A stretch of DNA of 12,260 nucleotides, from the NCBI GenBank assembly GCA_964369175.1, contig CAYJEM010000062.1, positions 1 through 12,260 on the forward strand, written 5' to 3'. Positions 1-6,181 of the stretch are shown here, one piece after another; within the stretch, counting starts at the first letter, position 1; the number at the start of each line of letters is the position of its first letter. The DNA comes from Tannockella sp964369175. Its GTDB lineage: Bacteria > Bacillota_I > Bacilli_A > Erysipelotrichales > Coprobacillaceae. The notes beneath the pieces were generated by a model. That model had not been told where the DNA came from and searched no databases. It saw only the letters and a program-made list of their open reading frames with translations. The position numbers and the translations under genes are program-made.

Positions 1-436
1 CGAGTGTTTCCTGTTGTATCGGGGTATCACTCATATATAACCCTTTTGCATTATCGTGCCATTCCTCTGGTGTAGCTGTACCACGAAAAGTAACAATGGC
101 ACTATCTGCTCCTTTTTCAGGGTCTTGGTATACCGTGGCAAATACATTGTTGTCATATTCACCACCACTTTTAATCAAGAGTCTCATTAACTCATCATCT
201 GCTTTTATTGCCCGTATTGTTGCCGCCCATTCTGCAGCTTGGATATATGAGTTTTCTTCTGTTAGATAAACATCTGTCGGTGCTGACTCCAGTTTTTGCA
301 AAGCAGATTCATTAAATACATTCAACAATTCTTTCACATTTGCAGCGTCTTCATTCTGTTTGATTCCCGCAGCGCTATACACGTTTTCATTTAAATATGT
401 TAATTGTTCCAATAACATTAATTGTTCATCAGTCAT
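1..436 (-). CDS. T7SS lipase-type effector, N-terminal catalytic part (cut by window edge)
   Basis: The reading frame starts at ATG 436-434 and stays open to the left edge, giving 145 residues. The start overlaps the stop of the lipoprotein gene by 8 bases (ATGACTGA), and AGGT lies 8 bases upstream. The N-terminus (MTDEQLMLLEQLTYLNENVY) and the later stretch AIVTFRGT followed by EEWHDN, at about residues 114-127, look like the start of an Mbeg1-like/DUF2974 alpha/beta-hydrolase (lipase) fold. In that family the FRGT strand precedes the nucleophile region. The catalytic GxSxG serine would lie beyond the window. The lipase fold begins at residue 1 with no LXG or WXG targeting domain before it. 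Together with the upstream lipoprotein and small helical genes, this resembles S. aureus TslA, a T7SS lipase with its targeting domain at the C-terminus. The fold call is from memory of the family. GCG, CGG and CCG codons are commoner here than in its neighbours. Confidence 0.75.
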   Translation of the reverse strand, partial: MTDEQLMLLEQLTYLNENVYSAAGIKQNEDAANVKELLNVFNESALQKLESAPTDVYLTEENSYIQAAEWAATIRAIKADDELMRLLIKSGGEYDNNVFATVYQDPEKGADSAIVTFRGTATPEEWHDNAKGLYMSDTPIQQETL

Positions 437-1244
437 TTAATGTTACCTGCTCTCCAACAATATTTAAATATGTTCTTTCATCAAAATACATACCTAGACT
501 TGAGTATATATATGCATCATCACGATCAGGTTTGTTGTCACGTAGAATATTTTCAAAAATATGTGATGCATATACATACATTGCTGATGTTGATCCAATG
601 TTTCCTAACCACTCCCTATCTTCATACCATGTTATATAATCTTTGTTTATTTGTTCAAAATTAGTTACTACTTCATTGTTTTCAAGTGCATATATTCGGG
701 TGCGTACACTTGCATATGTTAATACATTATCTTTATTAATATCTTCAAACTTCCCATTGAAGTCATCTATTTCACAATATACCTTAATTTCTAGTTCAGG
801 ATACTTTGTATTGAAGTATGTAATTATTGCCGCTTCAGCATCATCAGTCAATAAATATTCTTGATAATTATCTACATAGTGATCATCTTCTTTAACTACT
901 TCTACAAATTGTCCTTCGTCTGCATCTTCTGGTGATACAACTAATGTTTGTTTATCTAAATTTGATCCATTTATATATCCATGAAAGTTAAACTTTATTT
1001 CGGGATACTTTTCATCTAAATATGTATACATTTCTTCTATATATGTTATATTTGATGCTTCTACAATTGATAATTCATCATATTCTGTTGGTAACCCTTC
1101 ATTACTTAGGATTTCTTTTTGTCTTTCTGTTAGCACAATCTCCACCTCTTCTTCTTTTTCTTGATCTAAATCTATTTTAGGAATACAACCAGTTATTAAA
1201 GTAGTTACCCCTAAGATAATCATAAATAATTTTGTTTTTTTCAT
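429..1244 (-). CDS. Lipoprotein, probable immunity or partner protein of the lipase effector
   Basis: A 271-aa protein with a clear lipoprotein signal: basic start MKKTK, hydrophobic residues 6-18, and lipobox I-T-G-C with Cys20 as lipidation site. It would sit on the outer face of the cell membrane. The mature part is acidic. It starts with a segment containing EILSNEGLPTEYDELS (about 44-59) and contains two related blocks, YTYLDEKYPEIK (73-84) and ITYFNTKYPELEIK (141-154), suggesting an internally duplicated fold. The start ATG 1244-1242 has GAGG 9 bases upstream. Its stop overlaps the lipase start by 8 bases, so the two are probably translationally coupled. In S. aureus the lipase TslA is neutralised by a lipoprotein, TilA. 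By position and topology this gene is the best candidate for the same job, though I cannot show sequence relatedness. An accessory role in export is the alternative. Confidence 0.8.
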   Translation of the reverse strand: MKKTKLFMIILGVTTLITGCIPKIDLDQEKEEEVEIVLTERQKEILSNEGLPTEYDELSIVEASNITYIEEMYTYLDEKYPEIKFNFHGYINGSNLDKQTLVVSPEDADEGQFVEVVKEDDHYVDNYQEYLLTDDAEAAIITYFNTKYPELEIKVYCEIDDFNGKFEDINKDNVLTYASVRTRIYALENNEVVTNFEQINKDYITWYEDREWLGNIGSTSAMYVYASHIFENILRDNKPDRDDAYIYSSLGMYFDERTYLNIVGEQVTLND

Positions 1245-1269
1245 ATTGTCTTTCCTCTACCTTATAAAA

Positions 1270-1545
1270 TTACTTTAAGAACTTTGACGCTTGTTGTTCA
1301 TCAGTTTCATTGAATTCATTGTGTATTGTTGTTGTGTACTCCAGTGTTTTTAACATTATATCTGTTATATTTGTAGACATTTGTTTTAACTGATTAGCGA
1401 GTAATTTATAACTATCCCCACTTTTAGAAGTGGAAGTAGTAAGGATATCATCGATTGGTATTGATGATAACTTACTACTGCTTTCACTTATATGTGCTGC
1501 TAGTAACCCATTATACTCTAAAAAATTGTCCTTATTTATTTTCAT
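1270..1545 (-). CDS. Small helical T7SS effector partner with FxxxD motif (WXG-like/Lap1-like)
   Basis: A 91-aa protein from the second of two adjacent ATG codons. The Shine-Dalgarno GAGG lies only 2 bases from the first ATG (1548) but 5 from the second (1545), so the second is preferred. It is predicted to be two helices around a central small-residue turn (STSKSGDSY, about 38-46), the WXG100 shape without the tryptophan. Near the C-terminus F78-NET-D82-EQQ-A86 gives an FxxxD-xxx-A motif. Small WXG-like partners of LXG effectors (Lap1/TIGR04197-like) end in this way, and there the motif serves export. It most likely pairs with the targeting domain of the lipase effector two genes downstream. 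The ribosome site overlaps the stop of the preceding gene. Family assignment is inference from size, motif and position. Confidence 0.7.
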   Translation of the reverse strand: MKINKDNFLEYNGLLAAHISESSSKLSSIPIDDILTTSTSKSGDSYKLLANQLKQMSTNITDIMLKTLEYTTTIHNEFNETDEQQASKFLK

Positions 1546-1557
1546 CATATCCTCTTT

Positions 1558-1839
1558 CTAGTATACAAAACTATCAATTTCATCAACTGCATTTATAAAT
1601 CTTTCAGCATGATTTCTAGTATATAGTTTAATAGCTACTAATCGCATATTTATTTCATTGATAGAATGCTCTAGTGCAACAAGTGAATTATTTATTTGTG
1701 TATCTATAATAGCATCTGTTTTTATCTTTTCAAGTAATTCAGAGTATCTTTGCACAGTTTCAATTAAACATGTTATGTACTCATTAACAACATAATCTGT
1801 AGATATATACTCCATATCACATAGTACTAGTTTATTCAT
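1558..1839 (-). CDS. Small helical protein of effector module 2 (93 aa)
   Basis: I do not recognise a named family. The frame can be opened further upstream (to 1878), but ATG 1839-1837 fits better. It makes the classic ATGAATAA overlap (8 bases) with the stop of the preceding gene and is preceded by GGAG. The 93-aa product is almost wholly helical, with no signal peptide or membrane segment. Its core, about 30-80, has heptad-like hydrophobic spacing (for example LLEKIKTDAII and LVALEHSINEINMRL). No WXG motif is present. Size, fold and position between two other small helical genes suggest an effector-binding partner (Lap- or TlaA-like) working with the 91-aa protein. The product could equally be a chaperone subunit that is not secreted. 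Confidence 0.65.
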   Translation of the reverse strand: MNKLVLCDMEYISTDYVVNEYITCLIETVQRYSELLEKIKTDAIIDTQINNSLVALEHSINEINMRLVAIKLYTRNHAERFINAVDEIDSFVY

Positions 1840-2263
1840 AAGACTCCATACTCCTTTTAAGTTCGTAATAATAATCATCTAAAATATTTACTAAGTAGTT
1901 TCGTTGGCTATTTAAACGGTTTATTTCATCTTCAATTTCATGGATTTTATTTTGAATAGCGACCTTTTCTCTTTCCTTATTATTAATAACATTATTGCCT
2001 GTTGAGCCACGTAACATATCAATTGTGACGTTTTTTATCACGGAGTAGACTTTTACACGTGTCTCGTCTATTCTGCAATTATCATATTGATACATTCTTT
2101 CACCAAAATCATCATTTATTCGATTTGATAGTGTATTATGTACAGTCTGGAATTCTATCATTGTTTCAAGATTCCTTTTTTCTCTAGTAATTTCATCTTC
2201 TACATTTTGTATGCTACTTTGAGTTGATTTAATTTTATTTCTGTAGTATTTTTCATCATACAT
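1832..2263 (-). CDS. Coiled-coil protein, first gene of effector module 2 (143 aa)
   Basis: Starts at ATG 2263-2261 with a perfect GGAGGT 7 bases upstream, the strongest ribosome site of this module. The product has two long charged helices (about 5-45, rich in K/E/Q, and about 95-140, IQNKIHEIEDEINRLNSQ) joined by a middle segment with several charged and aromatic residues. There is no signal peptide, membrane helix or WXG motif. It occupies the same slot as the 119-aa protein of module 1: directly after an esaA 3' end and before two shorter helical proteins. Coiled-coil proteins of this size (for instance the DUF3958 or DUF5082 groups) are common ahead of T7SSb effectors and act as effector partners. 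I cannot assign it to one of these. It may have been co-transcribed with an intact esaA before the upstream remnant lost its 5' part. Confidence 0.7.
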   Translation of the reverse strand: MYDEKYYRNKIKSTQSSIQNVEDEITREKRNLETMIEFQTVHNTLSNRINDDFGERMYQYDNCRIDETRVKVYSVIKNVTIDMLRGSTGNNVINNKEREKVAIQNKIHEIEDEINRLNSQRNYLVNILDDYYYELKRSMESYE

Positions 2264-2398
2264 TACTGCTACCTCCTGCTATAGTTTTTTATTTTTACAT
2301 CTATATACTCCATTAGTTACTACCGATGCGATTACAAGCACGCCACACGCTAAGTATAGGTATAAGGCATAACTTGTAGTAGTTGAAATATCACTTCC

Positions 2399-2829
2399 TA
2401 ATGCTTTATTACCATCCATATTGCTAGGAGCAGTTATAAAGTCATATACAACAGTATCTCCAATTGTACCATTCTTTGTATATGGTAGTGTATTGATGAA
2501 ACTATTCATCAATACACTATTTTCGAAAGATGTCTCTTCTTTGTTTGTTTTAGCTTGTTCTAATCCATTAGTTAGTTGTTCATCTGATTTTTGTTGATAA
2601 TCAAATATATCTTGTTTCATTGTATGAATGTATTCATCAGCATTTGAATAACTATCTGCTACAAATTGTTCGTATTCTCTGTTTTTATCATCAAATTCAT
2701 TTTCAATACTTTTATTGTTATCACTTAAATCGTCTACTTTTTCTTGAATTTCTTCCCCATCGATATTTGCTATTGGATCATACACTGTTAGTTGTCCATT
2801 AAAGCTATCATGGTTTGTTTTAAAGGTAT
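2399..2829. repeat. 431-bp direct repeat, copy in the esaA remnant
   Basis: Aligned by eye with 7021-7451 at a constant offset of 4,622. Positions 2399-2756 are identical over 358 bases. The rest to 2829 has three mismatches (2757, 2761, 2804). Outside these limits the two sites are still homologous at protein level but clearly diverged in bases. Confidence 0.93.
2486..2519. repeat. Perfect 15-bp inverted repeat with 4-base spacer, remnant copy
   Basis: Arm TAGTGTATTGATGAA, spacer ACTA, arm TTCATCAATACACTA: 15 of 15 positions are complementary. It lies within coding sequence and inside the 358-bp identical block. No T tract follows on either strand, so it does not look like a terminator. It may be an mRNA hairpin or a site bound by a dimeric protein or recombinase. 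Confidence 0.85.
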
Positions 2830-2890
2830 CTAATATTTCAACTATACTTGTGTTATTAGCGACTAGTATTTCGTTATATATACATTTAAA

Positions 2891-3218
2891 TTAAAATAGC
2901 TTCACTTTAATAACATTAGTTAAAACAGTGTTGGATAAATAGATTTATCTTACACTTCAATAGGTAGTTGTTTAAAAGTATTTACAATATCTTATCATTC
3001 ATTCTTTGATCTATAAAGCATTTCTAATAAAACACCTCCTAGTTGATATGAGTTTATTATCTTAGGAAGTGCTTTAGTAATATTTATTTGACGCTTAGGT
3101 AACTACTATGAAAAATATCATTTTGAAGTAAGAAATTCTATAATAATTTTGAGCATTTTTAATATCATATGTCGTCTAATTATTATTGAATTTTTCTTCA
3201 TTAATATATTAACAACAA
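2891..3218. other. Intergenic stretch between effector modules
   Basis: About 330 bases of very AT-rich DNA with no convincing gene. It holds a possible terminator for module 1 (3033-3071). It also holds a Shine-Dalgarno-like AGGAGGT on the minus strand (3041-3035) followed 11 bases later by ATG (3023-3021), opening only eight codons (MLYRSKNE). In the same frame, past two stops, 15 more codons run to a stop (DIVNTFKQLPIEV is the readable part), which may be a gene remnant. A short palindrome, GATAAAT-AG-ATTTATC, lies at 2934-2949. I see no clear -35/-10 promoter for module 2. Confidence 0.5.
3033..3071 (-). terminator. Possible rho-independent terminator after module 1
   Basis: On the minus strand CACTTCCTA (3071-3063) pairs with TAGGAGGTG (3041-3033), giving nine pairs with one G-U. 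The loop is long, about 21 bases, with an inner GATA/TATC pairing possible. It is followed by TTTTATT. The stem is weak and the loop large, and the 3' arm also reads as a ribosome-binding sequence, so the call is tentative. Confidence 0.4.
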
Positions 3219-3836
3219 TTATACAGTATTTATATTGAAAATGTTTGTTATTTCTTTTTGCATTTTTGAATATTGTATTTTTGCTTTAATACTTGTTTTC
3301 ATATTAAACTTATAACAAGTTTCATCATTCCATGCGTATACATAATCCATTTGTTCAACTTTTTCTTGAAATGTTTTTATTACTAGCATGTGCTTAGATT
3401 GTTCATCTAGATACTTATTGAATCCATTTTCTGTAAATAATACTTCAATGTTTGCAATATTTGAAGAGCTATCTTCTGGTATTGTAAGTGATTCAAAAAG
3501 GGCACTTACATAATCCTTGCTTGTTCTTCTTGTTAAAATTACTTCATCTTTGTCTAATACAATTGAAATAATGTATTTATTGGTTTTTCCAAATCTTCCT
3601 CTATTCAAGAATACATGATACTTGCTTTGATTATATTGCTTCAGCAAACTAAGCACAATCCATCCAAATTCTGATAATTGATTTTTATCTAATATATTTT
3701 TTTGGTGTAATGATGCTATTACTTCTTCTTGCTTTTCGTTGAAATTAGCACTTGTAATTGGAAAATGAATACCAAATATTGATTCCATTTTTCCTATATA
3801 ACATAATGCCATCAACTCTATTATACTAAATCTCAA
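3219..3836 (-). CDS. 205-aa protein after the effector; EspG-like chaperone or immunity candidate
   Basis: The frame opens with TTG at 3842, but AGGAGG (3849-3844) is only one base from that codon. The second TTG (3836-3834) is 7 bases away, so it is taken as the start. No ATG stands near. The product is soluble, with no signal or membrane helix. It begins with a hydrophobic helix (FSIIELMALCYIG), then a helical region with EVIASLHQKNIL and a second helix (FGWIVLSLLKQY). Beta-rich segments follow (KYIISIVLDKDEVILTRR), then a helical middle and a strand-rich end. This layout of 'ELxxL helix, short basic middle, then mixed sheet' reminds me of EspG-type T7SS chaperones. That is a topology impression, not a motif match. 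The alternative is a cytosolic immunity protein for the 450-aa effector, whose stop codon overlaps this gene's ribosome site. Confidence 0.7.
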   Translation of the reverse strand: MRFSIIELMALCYIGKMESIFGIHFPITSANFNEKQEEVIASLHQKNILDKNQLSEFGWIVLSLLKQYNQSKYHVFLNRGRFGKTNKYIISIVLDKDEVILTRRTSKDYVSALFESLTIPEDSSSNIANIEVLFTENGFNKYLDEQSKHMLVIKTFQEKVEQMDYVYAWNDETCYKFNMKTSIKAKIQYSKMQKEITNIFNINTV

Positions 3837-3843
3837 TTTCAAA

Positions 3844-3849
3844 CCTCCT
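3844..3849 (-). promoter_or_regulatory. Ribosome-binding site AGGAGG deciding a TTG start
   Basis: AGGAGG overlaps the TAG stop of the 450-aa effector gene. Seven bases (TTTGAAA) separate it from the TTG at 3836, so the upstream TTG at 3842 is rejected. The non-ATG start together with a strong ribosome site suggests coupled but restrained translation. Confidence 0.7.
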
Positions 3850-5200
3850 AGAATCCTAAAACAGCTATAAAATCTTCATTTGTTATTCCAAGACGATATA
3901 AATCTTCTTTTGTATAAATACCAAATTTCTCAAATTGTTCTTTTTCAACAATACCAAATGCAATGAGTGCATCTATATTATCTATCCCCACTTCTTTCAA
4001 AGTATCAATACTATTAACTCCTGCTTTGTATAATGAATTTGCACTAGAAATGGATGACATTGTTATATCTATAGAATTTGCTGAAGCCTTTTCTACTACA
4101 TTAGCTTTAATATCATTGTGATAGATATGTGTATCATTTAAAGCTTTCAACGAGTCTACGCTTATACCGATAACTTCTGGTGATTTTGTTGCAAACATAT
4201 TATCTAGTGTATTGCTATTACCAAGCTTGTAAGAAGCAGTAATTGCAAGTAAAAGAGAAAGCTCTTGCGGTATATATCCCGCCTCAACACCTTTATCTAT
4301 TTGATCAACAACAATACCAGTTGCCATTTCTTCAAGAATAAATTTATACACAGATGTAGTTTGGTTTAAAATTGTACCTGCTAGCTTATATGCTCCAAAT
4401 GATGCAGCAGTCAACATAACATTGCCAAGTGCATCATGTGAATCATCACTATTTGGAACTTCACCAGTCAATGGGTTAACTCCAAAAATTAGTGTAGCAA
4501 ATGAAATAATACCTACTGTATCCAATAAAAATGAGGCAGTACTAAATATCCCCTTATCTACACTATGTTCTATATCGCCTACATTTAAAAAAGTATCTAT
4601 ATATTGTTCATAGTTAAGATTGTGTTCACCACTTTTAACGCTTTGTAAAGTATGTTCAATATACATACCTGATAATAATTTTTTAAACGAATTACCGTGC
4701 TCATCCTGTCTTCGCGATTGATGTGAAAACAAATCTTCAAAACTAATATTTTGTTTTGTCACATCATAATAAACCTTAGTGCTCTCCCCACCGTTAACAG
4801 AAGGTGTAGTCGTGTATCTAGTTTCAATTATACCAATTGTATTTGCTGTAGTTGGTTCTTTACGAGATAATACATCTAATAATTCCACTGCACTATTTTC
4901 ATCATTGAATTTTGAGTAAACTAAAGAATCAATATAATTATCTACTTGATCAGCAACTTTAATTTTAAAATGAATTACTTTCTCAATATCATTATATAAC
5001 TCATTATTTTTCTTTAGCTCTGCCATATAATCATAGTCTATCATTAGTGCTTTGTTAGTATATGAAATTCTATCATTAATTGATTTTATTTTTTTATTTA
5101 AAGAATCAAATCTTTGGACATACCTTTGGCACGATGCATAAGTTCCTAATGTTGGAAGATGCTCATCCCAGGCACTATAGTCAACTTTAATTTTCTCCAT
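3848..5200 (-). CDS. Candidate T7SS effector with pre-toxin-like centre and 11-residue C-terminal repeats
   Basis: 450 aa from ATG 5200, which has AGGA eight bases upstream; earlier in-frame starts lack usable spacing. The start lies 14 bases inside the preceding gene. Residues 1-110 are helical and charged with coiled-coil character (FDSLNKKIKSINDRISY) and may act as an LXG-like targeting region, although no exact LXG motif is seen. Residues about 217-277 hold a hydrophobic stretch with DTVGI, then NPLTGEVPNSDDSHDALG, then a small-residue helix. This resembles the pre-toxin TG region of polymorphic toxins, with the conserved T-G pair at 245-246. Further hydrophobic helices lie at about 285-330. 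Residues 390-450 are five and a half 11-residue repeats of the form LxxxGIxxxDx. There is no recognised nuclease, NADase or lipase motif. Hydrophobic helices could mean membrane action. Effector status is inferred from context and the pre-toxin-like region. Confidence 0.7.
   Translation of the reverse strand: MEKIKVDYSAWDEHLPTLGTYASCQRYVQRFDSLNKKIKSINDRISYTNKALMIDYDYMAELKKNNELYNDIEKVIHFKIKVADQVDNYIDSLVYSKFNDENSAVELLDVLSRKEPTTANTIGIIETRYTTTPSVNGGESTKVYYDVTKQNISFEDLFSHQSRRQDEHGNSFKKLLSGMYIEHTLQSVKSGEHNLNYEQYIDTFLNVGDIEHSVDKGIFSTASFLLDTVGIISFATLIFGVNPLTGEVPNSDDSHDALGNVMLTAASFGAYKLAGTILNQTTSVYKFILEEMATGIVVDQIDKGVEAGYIPQELSLLLAITASYKLGNSNTLDNMFATKSPEVIGISVDSLKALNDTHIYHNDIKANVVEKASANSIDITMSSISSANSLYKAGVNSIDTLKEVGIDNIDALIAFGIVEKEQFEKFGIYTKEDLYRLGITNEDFIAVLGF
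3851..4033 (-). repeat. Five and a half 11-residue protein repeats at effector C-terminus
   Basis: The codons read LYKAGVNSIDT, LKEVGIDNIDA, LIAFGIVEKEQ, FEKFGIYTKED, LYRLGITNEDF and IAVLGF. Each unit has a large hydrophobic residue at positions 1 and 4 (Ala in unit 1), Gly at 5, Val, Ile or Phe at 6, and mostly acidic residues at 9-11. Spacing is exact with no insertions. DNA identity between units is low, so this is an old or selected protein repeat. Confidence 0.85.
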
Positions 5201-5813
5201 TATCCCCATCCTCATACAATCGAACAATCAATTCATCATTTTCGATTTTGATTTCTCCTACTGGTTTATCATTATTCCAACCATTAACTATATCGGTAAT
5301 CACATATTTACCATCTACTTCTGTTCGATAGTTTTTATCATCTGTAATCACATTAAAATATGTTTTTCCATCTATTTCTTCAGTATAGCGATAACATCTA
5401 ACATCTTCTACTCCATTAACTGAGATATCCATCAGAACTCTATATTCCGTTGTATATTCACCTGTTTGGGTATTCATAAAAACTCCTTCAAATTCCACAT
5501 AAACACCTTTTTCAGTTGACCCTATACTATTAACATAATCATCGACTCCACTTTTTATAATAGTGCCATCAGGACCTATAAGGTTGATATTAGTACTATC
5601 TCCCTCTAGTTTAAATACACCTAAAAGCTCATTTGAATTTGCGATGTTTGCAGCAACAATTTCTTCTTCTAAATGTGCATGAGAATTATTAAATGATTCT
5701 TGTGCCCTTTGTTTTTCATTTTCTTGTGATACCATTGCCATTCGTAATGTAAAAGATACACATGCTGCAACAAGGATTGGTATCCATTTTTTAAATTTGT
5801 TTTTTTCTTCCAT
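5187..5813 (-). CDS. Membrane-anchored 208-aa protein, candidate immunity or effector-partner protein
   Basis: No family recognised. The start ATG 5813-5811 has GGGAG 7 bases upstream. The N-terminus is MEEKNKFKKW followed by one hydrophobic helix (about residues 10-25, WIPILVAACVSFTLRMA). It has no lipobox motif before the only nearby cysteine that would fit, so it should be an uncleaved anchor with the remainder outside. Residues about 60-200 look beta-rich, with repeated short strands and turns (NINLIGPDGTIIKSG, KTYFNVITDDKNYRTEVDGKYVI). The gene overlaps the 450-aa effector by 14 bases. It takes the same place in module 1 as the lipoprotein takes before the lipase in module 2: an extracytoplasmic, membrane-tethered protein just before the toxin. 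This makes immunity against a toxin acting at the membrane or outside it a reasonable guess, unproven by sequence. Confidence 0.75.
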   Translation of the reverse strand: MEEKNKFKKWIPILVAACVSFTLRMAMVSQENEKQRAQESFNNSHAHLEEEIVAANIANSNELLGVFKLEGDSTNINLIGPDGTIIKSGVDDYVNSIGSTEKGVYVEFEGVFMNTQTGEYTTEYRVLMDISVNGVEDVRCYRYTEEIDGKTYFNVITDDKNYRTEVDGKYVITDIVNGWNNDKPVGEIKIENDELIVRLYEDGDNGEN

Positions 5814-5829
5814 TATTGTACTCCCTATA

Positions 5830-6153
5830 TTAAAACTTTGATGTTTCTTGTTGAATTTGATTTGCTAGTTGTGTATCTTTTTCCATTTGTAACATTAGTG
5901 TATTTATGAGATATTGAAACGCCATTCCGTATAACCCTAATAATTTTTCAGTGTTTTTTTGTGCACCTTCCATAAATAGTTGTATATCGACGCTTGCCTT
6001 TCCTGAATATGCCGGATTATCACTGCTTTCAAGAAAATATTTTATTGAGATATCTTCGAACCATTTCGTAACTCTTCCTAGCTCTTTAATTTGTTCCTCG
6101 AGTATACTTGCTTGTGTTAACACATCATCACTAATTACAATATCTGAACTCAT
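5830..6153 (-). CDS. WXG100-like small protein with YSG turn (SACOL2603/TIGR04197-like)
   Basis: 107 aa from ATG 6153-6151, with AGGAG 12 bases upstream. The protein has the helix-turn-helix hairpin plan of WXG100 proteins. Helix one is about 10-42, a turn A-Y49-S50-G51-K stands where W-x-G would be, and helix two is about 53-105. The C-terminal part MEKD-TQ-LA (90-97) matches the D-xx-LA ending I associate with small partners of LXG effectors. Such proteins bind the effector's helical domain and carry part of the export signal. It pairs naturally with the WXG-bearing 105-aa protein encoded just upstream. The partner is probably the 450-aa effector two genes downstream. Family naming is from memory. 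Confidence 0.75.
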   Translation of the reverse strand: MSSDIVISDDVLTQASILEEQIKELGRVTKWFEDISIKYFLESSDNPAYSGKASVDIQLFMEGAQKNTEKLLGLYGMAFQYLINTLMLQMEKDTQLANQIQQETSKF

Positions 6154-6181
6154 ATATCTACATTTCTCCTTTTTATATAAT

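Larger units (their letters stand above)
2279..2890 (-). pseudogene. esaA: Truncated second copy of the 3' end of esaA
   Basis: A 203-codon open stretch, closed upstream by TAA (2893-2891), that matches residues about 545-752 of the EsaA encoded at 6886-9144. Residues corresponding to 580-708 are nearly identical. The 35 codons before that are recognisably homologous but diverged (for example IVEILDTFKTNHDSFNGQLT against IVAILNTFKTNHDRFNGQLT). The last 39 codons encode a different tail with one membrane helix (YLYLACGVLVIASVVTNGVY). There is no ATG near the 5' end. The internal GTG at 2785-2783 is the V of TVYDP in full EsaA and lacks a Shine-Dalgarno sequence, so a real start is unlikely. 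The 3' end is intact and directly precedes a strong ribosome site for the next gene. It therefore looks like the stranded end of another esaA allele, not a decayed random copy. It could still provide a donor tail by recombination. Confidence 0.85.

Noticed and set aside
397..664. Plus-strand open frames over the lipoprotein gene end
   Set aside because: They lie opposite a gene with signal peptide, lipobox and ribosome site. Their products look like random hydrophobic reverse-strand translations without ribosome sites.
1418..1433. Six-bp hairpin CCACTT-TTAG-AAGTGG
   Set aside because: Short, within a gene, single copy and without T tract; expected by chance in a window of this size.
2279..2785. 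Independent 168-aa membrane protein gene starting at GTG 2785
   Set aside because: The GTG is an internal valine codon of esaA with no Shine-Dalgarno sequence, and homology continues upstream of it. It is better read as the end of a truncated esaA.
2934..2949. AT-rich palindrome GATAAAT-AG-ATTTATC
   Set aside because: The two-base centre and AT-only character make a stable hairpin or operator hard to argue; mentioned only within the intergenic entry.
5201..5227. TTG or upstream ATG starts for the 450-aa effector
   Set aside because: No ribosome site at proper distance; AGGA spacing supports ATG 5200.
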